Source of the DNA: Pomacea canaliculata
Lineage: Eukaryota; Mollusca; Gastropoda; Architaenioglossa; Ampullariidae
Direction of reading: 5' to 3'
DNA: 64,000 nucleotides
Assembly (NCBI RefSeq): GCF_003073045.1
Contig: NC_037591.1
Coordinates: 44,028,903 to 44,092,902, forward strand
Shown in pieces: positions 34,112-46,400 of this stretch. Positions within the stretch are counted from its first letter, which is position 1; each line of letters begins with the position of its first letter. The notes below the pieces were generated by a model. It had not been told where the DNA came from and made no database searches. It saw only the letters and a list, made by a program, of their open reading frames with translations. Made by a program: the position numbers and the translations under genes.

Positions 34112-34231
34112 CCTGGAGGAAGAAGTAAATGATGCAAATACTGCTGTATCTACTTAAAAGCGAGGTTACAAGCATCAACTGTAATAAAGTGACGTTAGCG
34201 AGGGTAGTTACAAACATCAACTGCAATCATT

Positions 34232-34830
34232 TTACGTTGACAAGGAATCGAGGGTAGTCCCTCGTACAGCTCTGACACTAGAGACGGTATAGCTGCAAGT
34301 GTCAACTCTTAACTCTGTGACTGTAGAGAATGCTTGCAAGCACCAACTCCGAGGGCGTAATGTTAGCCAGGGTAGCCACGTGAACATTTGCAGGACAGTC
34401 ATTAGAACTCCAAGGTCAGGAAAGTTGTAAGACCACGAGAGTCTATAGGCGACAAAAATATCGACATATGTCGCCATTTTAATGTCACATTGAATCATAA
34501 CCAACGTCCATCCCTTGACTCGTACAACCTGTACCGCCATCGACGGACAGGTCGTCGGGAGAGAGGGGACCTGGCTAGAAGGAGCAGGTGACTAGGCTCG
34601 CCACTTGCGTAGTGTTGGGCAGGTCTTGATGGCTGTTGGCCAGGTCTAGATGGCTGTTGGGCAGGTCTAGATGGCTGTTGGGCAGGTCTAGATGGCTGTG
34701 GGGCAGGTCTTGATGGCTGTGGGGCAGGTCTTGATGGCTGTTGGGCAGGTCTTGATGGCTGTAGAGGAGCTCTTACACGGAAAGACCAGTCTACTCCTTC
34801 TCGTTCGTCATCAGTTTTTTCTCTTTCCAT
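34232..34830 (-). CDS. Hypothetical reading frame with PSRPAQQ heptad repeats
   Basis: A 21-bp repeat at 34610-34770 encodes seven to eight copies of QPSRPAQ on - (34830-34495), preceded by an acidic start (MEREKTDDEREGVDWSF) and followed by a basic tail. An in-frame start and 111 residues make a gene or exon possible, but no splice site, signal peptide or family is evident. It could equally be a minisatellite that happens to be open. Confidence 0.3.
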
Positions 34831-35009
34831 TTCTATGTTGATCTCTCGCCACGAAGGCCTGACGATGTAAGACAGGGTGTCGTGTCAAGCGACAAGATCA
34901 AATGAGACTGCGCCTCTTCAGTGTTGCTAGGGGCAAGGGGTGTGGGGATGACCATTTGTCATGTGCCATGTAGGAGATTAGAAGTAATATTCTTAGGCAA
35001 GTTTACTCA

Positions 35010-35265
35010 AATGCTTGGCTCTGTCTGTCGGTACCAGCAATAAACAGAGTCCATGTCGATCAACCGTACAGCAGGGTAGGACCGTTAGGGACTTGCACAG
35101 CATGTACTTGATATTTTACCTGATGCTGATACACCTGATCCTCTTCATCCTGGCCGTTGCTCCTGTCGTTGTTGCGATCCTGATGCGAATGTTTGCCATG
35201 TAACTGCCGTCTTTGGAAAGCTTGAGCGTCTGAGTACTTGAAGCAGTGTACCTCATCTATGTCGA
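35010..35265 (-). mobile_element. LINE reverse transcriptase C-terminal fragment
   Basis: GTTGTTGCGATCCTGATGCG and the flanking sequence match 48240-48330, the C-terminal part of the LINE at 47860-48690. The frame is broken. Confidence 0.6.
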
Positions 35266-37394
35266 CCCAATGTAGGGGCAAGGGTGGGGGCCTTGCTACC
35301 ATTTCCACCCTAGTTCTGTCCCCTGGCCACGGTGGATGGACCAGTTTTACGACCCTTAATTACAGAGTAGCCCTGCGTTCCTTTCTCTCCGGTTTTTATG
35401 TCTCTTTTTCAGATGAATATGGCAATTCCCACAGCGTACGGACACCGCATTTGACATCTACTGAGCTGTGCCTCTTCTGGGCATGGAAAATGGCTTTGAC
35501 CACGACTTTGCTCTAGTCAGTGATGGTCTCCATCCCGCATGCAGTCGCACTGATGCTGCCTGCCATCAGACCAGCCAGCAGACTATCATCTGAAAAGCGC
35601 GTTACATAAGGGCCTTACCTGGGCGATGCGGAGGTAAAGTGTTTGCGAAGTTTCATGGACAATGTTTCATCGGCAGCAAGGTGCAGTCTTTACGGACACA
35701 CTGATGTTTGAAAGAAGTCTCCTACCTGATTGCTCAGTAGTACTGAATAGCCCTTCTTTCACACGACAGTATACATCCGTCAGTAAGTATAAATAAGACT
35801 TAGAAGGAGAAGCTTGGTATTTATATCGAACCAAAGACACCCAGACGTTACAGGTTGGTAAATAAAACTGACATAACCGACAGAAAAGTATAACTCGCGT
35901 CTTTCAGGCTCCGACACCCGAAGGGTTAGAGGGCAGGAAGATGCGAACCCGATCTAAACCCTATCCCAGACTATCCACCTCTCTGCTTGTGTGTTGGAAC
36001 TTAAAGCTAATTTTAATCTAGTCAGACTAGTTATAGTTAGGGTTTATAAACCCCAATCCTTACCTACGCAGACTAGTCTTAGTTGGTCTGGCTAATAACA
36101 CCGGCCACCTCTACAAGCTAATCTATTCAGACTAGGTTTAGTTAGGGTTAATCCTAATCTTAATACATGTATATGCAGACTAGTTTTAGTTGATATCACA
36201 TGCTGGCTTACCACAGGCCACCTACCTGCTAGGCCACAGACTGTCCATATCAATTACACATATAATGTGAAGCTGACGGAAAACTCCCTGGCATGGAAAC
36301 TACTATAGCGTCTATCCATCTTGCTACTCTGCATGCAAACAACTTACCGAACACAAACCAGACGAACTTGCTCATTTCGCCAAGTGTGCGTTAGGACTAC
36401 GATGTGGTTATGACAGAAAACACTCCCGTGGATGCATATTTATTGAGCCTGCTGTCTCCTGATGACATACATCACTCTGCGGGTCTTCTCGGGCTAAGTC
36501 GAATGTTAAAAAAGCACCTGCCTATTTTGTGATTGTTTGAAAGAAAAGTACAAGAAATCACGATGCCCTTTTGTTTATATGTGTAATCTGTGTGCACGTG
36601 CAGCTCTGAGGCTGAGGTCAGGTCCTGCTCCCTCCTGCGTTCTCCAGTTGGTACACTCAGCTGGGGAGGAGGGCCGTTAGGCCAGTGCGTCCGCATCGTG
36701 CCTTCCCCTGTGGAGCTCTAGCTCATACCTTGCACTGGCACGTAACACCTGCTCTCTCTAGCCTCACACTCTGCGTCCTCTCACCATGGACTTGTATATT
36801 AGTTCGTGCTCTCACCTCATGCGCTTCTTGACCAACCATACTTTTGAAAGTACCACACTAGCAGGTATACCTCCCTAACGTCACTGCATTTTCATCAAAG
36901 AAATATAGCCTTCATTTTGAACACACACATACACACTGCTGAGCCTTGTGATACGAGAAGAGTTGAGAAGGAGCAATTAGCATTAGCTCATTACACAGGT
37001 GTACGGCAGCAGTCACCCAACAAGTGCAAAAGCAGACGACGCGAGAGCTTTCGTGTGGATGAAGTGCACAATGTAGGTGTACACTGTAGAACATGGAGTT
37101 GTCAAGTCAATAACTCACAGGGCACTCTTGTACTTCTCTAGTCTAGACATGTGAATTCACATTAATTTTAAATGGTAAGAGATTTTTTAAAGAACTTTGT
37201 AAAAACTAAACACACGAATCCCCGAAGCAAAAGGTCACAATATTATGGATCAAGTTGAGCTTACCAAGGGAGACAGCTTCTGTGACTCTTCAATGAGAAA
37301 GCACAAAAGTCTGTCTCACGTTGTTGCATCAGAGATTGCAGAGTAGCAAACGAGTGCTTTCTCACCTTTAATTCACTATTTTTTAAAAGCCAAC
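35266..37394. other. FARSB upstream region; no other gene recognised
   Basis: Direct repeats of a ~70-bp unit with AGACTAG(T/G)TTTAGTT lie at 36010-36200. The FARSB promoter should lie near 37395, but I see no TATA box and no clear CpG island. Confidence 0.35.
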
Positions 37395-37452
37395 ATGCCG
37401 ACTGTGGCATTGAAAAGGGAAGAACTTTTCAGTCGCCTTGGACGATCATACA
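37395..37452 (+). CDS. FARSB: FARSB exon 1 (start codon)
   Basis: ATG in AACATGCC context. Encodes [19 protein letters not shown]. Donor GTAAGT, phase 1. Confidence 0.93.
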
Positions 37453-40400
37453 GTAAGTTTCGGAGTAATGTAAATATGGCTGCGGAGGCTTGTAATTGTT
37501 ACCGACAAGTTGTGGTAGTCGCAGCAATGAGTGTTGTATAAATATTATTTACTAATTTCGAATTTACTTTTACATTATAATAGAATTAATAATGTTTGTT
37601 ATATTCCCCATTCTTTCCTTTCGTAGTTTAAATTTTATTTTGTTCGTAAACAGAGTATATTCACGAAACTATTGTTCAGAGCAAGTTTATGATCTTCCAA
37701 ATTGTTTGAAAAGGTGTTCGTATAGCGCGGTATCCCAGCCAAAGCCAGGCTCACCGCGCATTGCAAACACAAAAATACAACAATTCCTACGGCTGTCTGT
37801 GAAGTAAATGGAAATGTCAGATTCTTCCTCTGTAGGTGTCAAATCTACATTTCGGAAAGTCATTTGACTAGAGGAGAATAGATCAATAATCAGAAATGTA
37901 GATCAAATAATCAGGAGAATTTCCAGATGATCACAAAACATAAATTGCGTTAAAGTGTTGAAGCATATGACTGTTTGACACTCATGGAAGGTCTATCATA
38001 GGGACAACTTATAAAAACAATGAAGAAACTGATGGCAGTAGCTAGAAAAGACTAACAGTGACGAGGGGGGGATTGGTGTTTTACGCCGAGGCAGCGACTG
38101 AGGCTATATTACGGCAAGGCAGTCAGCCCTGTAAACAGATGCCTCGTGCAGAGAAAGAACAGCGTGCCCGAGACGAAAAAGGAACTCAGGGCAGCCAACC
38201 TTCACTGTATTGGTGACAGGCGCTAACCGTTGCGCCACCGGACCGCTCTAACAGTGACGAGAGAGTTGATATGACGATAGGAAATACAAAAGGCTACAGG
38301 CAAGTAAACACTATAGCACAAAGCTGATGCCATATAAAAGTACAGGCCTATACAATAGGCACTGAAAGAGTAAGAGAGAGAGAGATTAAACTAGTATCGA
38401 AACAAAAAAACAAACTATCGCAGGAGCCCATGTGGCTAACAAGGTTAAGCTATTGATACAATACAACTTTATTCATCCACCAGGTCTGTTCAAGATGAGC
38501 GCCACAAAAAGTGTCTAGTTTTATCTTGTTTTGAGTTGTTTTTTTAAAAACAAAAATAGTATTAGGGTTATGTGCCTTTTTATAAGTTACTTTGTGTACA
38601 TTTAAGGATTACTTACTATGTTGGTCTGCTGAACAGCTGGAGGAGGGCATCCTTTACAAACAGGAACATCATTCTAGAAGTAATCCTTATGTTTCCAAAT
38701 CCATTCATCTACCACGTCATTGTTCTGCCATGTAATCGCTACCCACCCTCCTACTTCATTGATCTGCTAAATAGTTACCACCCACCCTGCTACTCCCAGC
38801 ATAAATGCTAAGACTAATCTCTGTCATGTCTCCATATCTATCCATCTACCACATCATTGTATTGCTAGATGGTTACCATCCACCCTCCTACACCTAGCAT
38901 AAATAATAAGATTAATCCCTGTCTGAGTCTTGAAAAGAGAGTAGATCCAAGCTATTATTTTAGAACAGCAACTATATTATAGAAGATATTTCTCTAGATA
39001 TTTCCTGGTTTTGTATCAGCATTGTATCACAAATATCATTTATAATTCCACCTTATCTCCACTGGAATGATGGATCACACAATGAAATGTAGAAACAAAG
39101 CAGAAAATCTTCTTGTAAAGGTAGAAATATGGAGTCACCCATAAAAGTGCTTCCCCTATGTGTAAATATATCCCTTACCATAAAATACTAATGCTAGTGC
39201 TTGTTTTATTTTAAAAGACACCTCAAGATCTCATAAACATTGTAACCAAGCTTTTTTAACTCTCATAAAAAACATGCTCAAACAAAACCAAAAAAAATGC
39301 AATTACTCTAGTATAGTCTCATATTGATCATTGATATTTTCTTATTTTTTGTTTCAGCTGATGAAGAGTTTGATGAGCTGTGCTTCCAGTTTGGTCTGGA
39401 ATTGGATGAAGTGGTAAGACATTTTCAAATTATTTTCATTTCTGGAAGATCTAAAAGCATTTAAAGACTCTTTTGAGTCCAAAATATTTGTTTACTATAT
39501 GCTATTTTGGTTGTCAGTGTTTTGTCTAGTGGACAGAAGACAAAGTTATCAACAATTCAGATGGGATAACAACTTTTATTCAGCCAAAAGAGGGGTATTC
39601 ACTAATATTTGAGGAAGTAGTATTTTGCACTGAGTTTTACCCAATTGATAAAGATGATAACTCCACTAGTCCTTTAATAATATTGGATAAAGATGATACT
39701 CTTCCACCTCCCCCACCCCCAGCGTACAATACCATATTGATTGATGCTCCTTAGATGCAGAAAACTTACTTTATTTTGCTTTATAGGCATTTTATAGGTA
39801 TTTGCCACAAATGGTTAAGACTAACAGTCCAGAATTATTTTCAAATGACCAGCATTAATTCATTACATCAGTACATGATGCTAATTCCTAAAACCTGCTT
39901 TACATTTTTAGTACAAAAGTAATTATAGAGCTTTATTCTCTTGACCTGTAAGCAGTTCTGAAAAATTATAGCGCATTATTCTCTTAACCTGTAAACTGTT
40001 CTGAGCTTTAACTCTTTGAAGTTCATTTGCACAGTTTTAGCTGGACTATTATGCTTATTGAAGGGATGAAGAGAAACCTCAAATAGTAAAGAGTTAATAT
40101 TACACTTTTGTAAGCCTTTAACTTTGTCCAGTTCAAAGGTGTAATTGAAAAACCAGATGAATGGATGAGCAAGCAACTGGAAACTGTTAAGGAAATTTAA
40201 CATTGCAGTGATATATAATATTGAGGCATCTTATGAATAAATTAGTCTTTGGTATTTGCATTAAATTGTATACAGTTATGTTTACTGTGAATGCAACTAT
40301 ACATCTTTGATCTTAGACATCAGAAAAGGAGCAGATTGAAAGAGAACAAGGTTTGGGAAAAGCCAAAGGGGCATCTGAAGATGTAGAATACAAAATTGAT

Positions 40401-43400
40401 GTTCCAGCCAACAGGTAAGTAAACTTAATGGTTGTAATTGTCGTGTGTAGCAACGAATCCGTTCACTCTCCAGTGCAAAACAAACAACACGCACACGTGA
40501 GAACACCACAAATACACGTTTAATAAAAACAAAAAATAAAAAAAAAAACAAACCAAAAAACAAATGAAATAATAGGAACAAGGGAGGAAATAAAAAAACA
40601 ATGGGTCCGGGACAGAAGGGGACACCTACATCTACCAAGCACCACTCCCTCCCTTCTCTGTTTGTACCCTGAAATATCCCCACAGATAGATGTTACTGCG
40701 TTCTCAAAACAGATTCTTCGCAGATAAATGCTACTCCATTCTCACAATGGATTTTCACACAGATAAATGTTACTCAAATGTACTCAGAACAGATTCCTCA
40801 CAGATAAATGCTACTCAAATGTTCTCACAACAGATTCCTCATAGCCCAATATTGTTCCGTTAACACAACGAATTTCTCCCAGCTCAATGTTTCTCCGTTC
40901 ACACAACAGATTTCCTTTCCAGCTGCATCCCCTGGTGACCACTCTCTTCTCTTTCTTCCAACCATGCCAAAATGTCATAAAAAACAAAACAAAAAAAACC
41001 AAAATTGCATCAGATTATAGTGACGCAGCAACCCTTTCCTCCCCTCTAGAACTAAGGCTCGGGCTGAGTCGACATGCGACAGTAATAATGTAAAAAATAT
41101 TTCAAAGACACAAACACAATATTTCTTTTAAAATGACTGGATCTAGTGAACTGCAAAATGCCCATATGGATTTCCCAAATACCTGTACTCATTTCTCAAA
41201 TACCTGTACTCATTTCTCAAATGCCCATATGGATTTCCCAAATACCTGTACTCATTTCTCAAATACCTGTACTCATTTCTCAAATGCCCATATGGATTTC
41301 CCAAATACTTGAACTGATTTCCCAAATACCCATACTGAGTTCCAAATGCCCAGACTGATTTCCAAAATCTGAGCCATTCTCCCCCTGCCACCACAGTCTT
41401 TTCTCCACTAAAGGTAACATTTAGTTGCTAATGGCATTGTCCACTTTGGGATTGGTGGCTTATTTTAGTAGCATCATTTAAACGATTTTTGTTTTTTGTA
41501 TAATGGTCATTTTGTGAGATAACTTTGTCTAAAATGAACAGATTTGTAAAAGTGATATTTTTGTTTTTTTCACAGATATGATCTACTGTGTATTGAGGGA
41601 TTGGTTCGTGGCCTACTTATCTTTCAAAAAAGTAAGTGTGAGAAAAAGGAAGAAGAGTGCCTTTTGGTGTGCCTGATATCAAGTTTTGTAGTAAGATTTG
41701 TTGATTTATAGCTCTGATAGTAATATTATTATTTAGATGCTTGATAAATTATAGTTTGTAAGAATGTATTGTCCTGATGGAGGCAGATATAGAGTGAAAC
41801 ATACCAAGGAGTGCAGATTCGTTCCTCATGCAAGCAGTCGTAACATTAAAAGAAAGAGACATTAGAGGAGACTGCACTATATACAGTTGTTTGTTAAATT
41901 TGTGGAGACAATGCTGATAGTGAAGGACTGTTAGTCAGTTTATTTCATTTCAAACTGTGAAGGACAATCCAGATGGCTCTTGAAATGTTGTGTATCACTG
42001 AATACAGAATGAAGCCATTGTAGTGCTGTAAAGTATATCCACCAGTCTGACCTTGCAAAATTGTTATGAGCAATGAACTTGACTTTGTGTAGAATGAAAC
42101 TCACCAGTCTACTCTAGAGTACTCCACCTGACTCAGAAGTTGCCAGCAGTTGTTTTATTAAACAGTGGTAAGTGATTGACCTTTGATTGTCAGACTTTAT
42201 CAGAACTTGTAAAATATCAGTCCCTTACCTCTGGACAATGGGGTGGTGCCTTCTGTTAGTAATTCAATTTTTTATATATGTATATATCAGTGATATAGAA
42301 ATTATAAAATATCAGGCCCAAAACCTATTGGGCAGTGCCAGACTAGGCATCCTGTTTTTTTCTCCAGCAGTACACAGCTGGGACATAAACTGGCCAATGA
42401 GGTGGTAAGAGTTGAAAATGCTAGCTTGCTATCTTGAAGGGAATGCAGTGTTTTATAACTGTTTATTTTCTTGTAGACAGCGCAGGTGAGACCATTTGCT
42501 TGTGCTGCTGTTCTGCGCAATGTTACTATGACACAGGTCAGTGCAGTCATGCATTATAATGAAGGAGAAGGCTGTGTTCTTTATGCATTTAAAAAGTGCA
42601 TGTAAATGTTTACACATCTTGACACATTTGTGTTCATGCCATGTAAATACAAATGTATTTGTGGAGATAGATGCATGCTATCTTCTCTTTCTTTTTTATC
42701 CATTCTCATCTGCATGTAGATGTAAACGTGCCTCACACACATCTTAACACATGCTGAATCAAGTGAGTTTGAACTTACCTGTGGTGACCATTAATACCAC
42801 TCACATAATGGAAGTTCATTCCTGCCTTTCTGTGACAACTTGCTTCTGACAATCCTCACTTGGTTAGTTGACATCACAGCACTGACAAGCTGCCAGTCCT
42901 CAAAGACGATGAACAACAAAGTTACAGTCTGTTGACACCATGAGCTCCACCCTAGCTATGGCCCCTTTCCATTGTATCATATCACTTCTGATATTTAATT
43001 CAGTTAGGAGAAACACTCTTCAACATGTTAGATGAGCAGGTGTCTTCCTAGTCCAGGGTCACGTCATTTTTTCTAGCAACAGCCTGACACCTAACTGCAT
43101 TGTTATATTAGTACATGCCAATATAAACTTTGATAAATAGACACCACTCTGATTGGTTAATTACTTGTTTCCTTGGACAGGCCTTGGTGTCTTTGATCCC
43201 CACCTCGTTACATGTAACCAAAGTCCTCCATTTCAGTACCTTAGATACCAACATTCCTTGTGGCTGTTGCCCATGAACCTGATGTCTATCAAGGGTGATA
43301 AGAAACCTTCCCTCAACTCCCTCCATTCTTCACTACCCTGGATATCAACATTCCTTGTGGCTCTTGCCCATGACCCTGAACCCTATCAAGGATTAGGGCA

Positions 43401-46400
43401 TTAACTAACTCTAACACTCCCTTCTTCACTGCCATAGATACCAACATGTGGTGTTCATTGACCTAACCCTCTATCAAAAGGCATGAGACCTTCCTTCACT
43501 ACGCCATTCTTCCTATTCACTGGAATGGATATCAACAATCCTTGTGGTCCAAGCCTTGTCTGACAATGACTGACTTTAAGTGGTTAAATTCCTTGGGCCT
43601 TCTCCACTCAGGCCCAATTCGTACCTGTACTTTTGATGTGGTAATTTATTTTGATCTGGCAATTTATCACTCACAAAAGTTTCTCCTCCATACACCTTAC
43701 CAACCATCACAGATTAACCATGTTTTCATTTAAAAACACCTAATCACTGAAACATACCAGTTTGACGATGCATAGCAACATCTTGACAACATCAATGACA
43801 TGGTATAGTCACAGTACTGCACTTTTTTTGTGAGCATTCAAACATTCCAAATTTTGGCTACATGCTAGCTCTCAGTAAAATCATAGTGAACAAGAGGTAT
43901 TATTTTTGCATTGCTGGATACCTGTTGACTAAAAAATGAGGTAAATGTGTCAGACTGTGCAGTTTACCATGTTATTGTATATACAAACTGCAGAAGCCTG
44001 CAAACCATCAGACTTTACAAGTAACCATATATGTAAAATGATTTTTACACAGGAAAGCTACAAGAGTCTTATAGACCTTCAGGACAAACTGCACCAGAAC
44101 CTTTTGCAGGTCAGACATTTTTTAAAATAGGAAATCGTGTATGCAATGTTGCCATTTCATTTATTCAGATTCTTTTACTCTTATTAAATATTTTTAAATT
44201 TTATTGATACATGCTGGTTTTTAATGGGGTTGGTAAAAAAAAGTACTTACAATAAGTTGCTCCAAAATACACAGAAAATGTCTGCGATAGCTGGCTTGCT
44301 GAAAATTAGTCTTTCATCTCCCACTCCTATATTTTTGACATGTGCATAAACGCTCCTATAGCAAAGCAGCAATAGCACGGAGAAACTGTTACATTTGTAC
44401 CTTACTGACAAAATACAAGCAATATTTAACAAATTGCATTCATAATGATCTTTACATTTATGCTACTAAAATGTTTGTTTGTGAACTTTAAAATTATGTC
44501 TTTTTTAGTAACATTGCTTGACATTCATATAATTTATTCAGAACTTGGCTGAAGCATTAATGCTATATGGGTTATTTGTTTGGCAAATTCAAGCATTTCT
44601 TTCAGGTATTGCTTGCTTTGTGGATGCACTTGTTTTGCAAAATTTCAAGCATTTCTTTCAAGTTATTTCCTGCTGTGAGGGATATTGTTTGCCAAATTTC
44701 AAGTTATTGGCCAAGTTACAGAAGAAGCTGACATTGTTGTATGCTGTCTCCATCTTAGGTAATAAATGCTACATCATTGCCAGACCACATAAAATTATTT
44801 GTCATAATCTGTTGTTTCACCCTTTCAACTGTTAGGAAAAGCATGATAAGTATGAGCACATTAAAAAAAAAAAAAAAAGCTCTATCGGATATGTTACCAT
44901 TACAGTGTGGTGTCACACAAACATTATCTTCAAGCGAAACAAAATCTAGTCTTACCTTTTAAGTCTTCATTCTTCATTAATTGTACATGTGGACCTGAAG
45001 TGTATTCCAATCCAGTTTATTACAGACGTTTTGATGTTCGGTAGCCATACACAGCCCATGAGGCCTCATTTTGGTTTCAAGATGCTGCTTCCAGGAATAA
45101 GGGCCACACAGAGAGAAAAATTTACACATTCAAGAACAAGTTCCTTAAAAGGCAGCTCCAGTGAACATAAATCAATTATTTTGTACAAAGCATGGTTGGC
45201 ACACTTGTAGGACACCATTAACTACTAACTTAACAACAGCCAAGCACCGTAAGCTTGACTGTCCCAGCATGACACCTTTGTCAAACTGTGATCTTGAGGT
45301 ATCAGCTTTGCTGTGCCTTTGGTGTTAGCGGTGACTTTGTCTCCAGTGATTGGTCTCTATTCCAGTGTTTTGCACTGTCAGTCTCTTGGTAAAGTCTTGC
45401 ACTTCATTGTTGATGCTCACTGTCAGATTGCTTTTTGTAAAATACGGGCTGCATTGGCTCCTACCAATGAAAATAGACATGTGTTGATCATGAAATGAAG
45501 GTTTCTCGCCTGTTGAGGCACTATTCTGCTAGCAATTTCTCAGCAGAGGTGTTCATATGATTTTGAATCACTTTCAGCATCCACTTTGCTTGCCTGTCTG
45601 ATTTGGCTTATGGTTCTGTAGTTTGGCACTGTTTCCTTTTTTTTGGAAGGGATATAACTACTGATTAAGTTCATTCTTTGGGTGCAGATAATAAAGCTGG
45701 ATGCAGATTAATAATTATGCATACAATGCTTCCTTTTTCACTGTTCATGGTGTAGCAACTAAAAAAACAACTGAACACAGACATCTGAAAGTTGATCTTT
45801 CATAAGGTGACCAGACGTTTCGGGGGCGAAAGCGGGACACGTGCCGATGATGGTGTCGTCACCGTCAAAAAACACCGAATAAAGTGATTTTTAAAGACAA
45901 GCGGGACATTTGATGGACTTGCTAGAAAGCCAGAAAGCGGGACATTGGGCGTCCCGCCCGATATTCAGGCGGGACACGAGGTCAAAAGCGGGACTGTCCC
46001 GCCTAATGCGGGACGTCTGGTCACCTTATCTTTCATCATTATCAAACCATCAGTGACAAAGTTTCACATGCATATACATGGGTTTTCCTCAGTGTCTGGA
46101 ATCAAGATCACACTAATACTTGCACATAAATTGTACTTTTTCTGTGATTGGTAGATAAAATCCCCAGTAGTTTCATCTTTAGGTCTGAAGATCGCCAATA
46201 ATTTTAAATGCTATGAGATCTTTATGTTTTCTGGATGGGAAACAGTTGCATGCCAGGCGCGCTGTACATGGTTTTGTGCAAGATAGAGTTGTTTGTTATT
46301 CAGAAAGCGGTCTTTGTAGCTATCGGCACTCATGACCTTGACACAGTGAAGGCATTTATATATGATGCAAGCCCCCTGCAGACATCTGCTTTAAGCCTTT

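Larger units (their letters stand above)
30163..34140 (-). mobile_element. 5'-truncated L1/Tx1-type LINE with 15-bp target duplication
   Basis: On the - strand the order is: endonuclease C-terminal half (34111-33457), reverse transcriptase (32950-32169), then a C-terminal Cys/His tail (31335-30520). The + strand T10 at 30161-30170 is the poly(A) tail. CTGCTGTATCTACTT stands at both edges (30148-30162 and 34141-34155). Visible motifs are GSVYGPN, YTWRR..PFQQSRLDFF and TDHSLITLSLA (endonuclease), GCRQGDPISPYIFILCVEIL (palm) and CRCEKENIQHIFWKC (tail). Frameshifts and stops break the protein, so it is inactive. The clean duplication suggests it is not ancient. Confidence 0.93.

Noticed and set aside
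41143..41394. [19 protein letters not shown] repeat protein
   Set aside because: It is a 21-bp minisatellite within a FARSB intron. 21 is a multiple of three, so the frame stays open.
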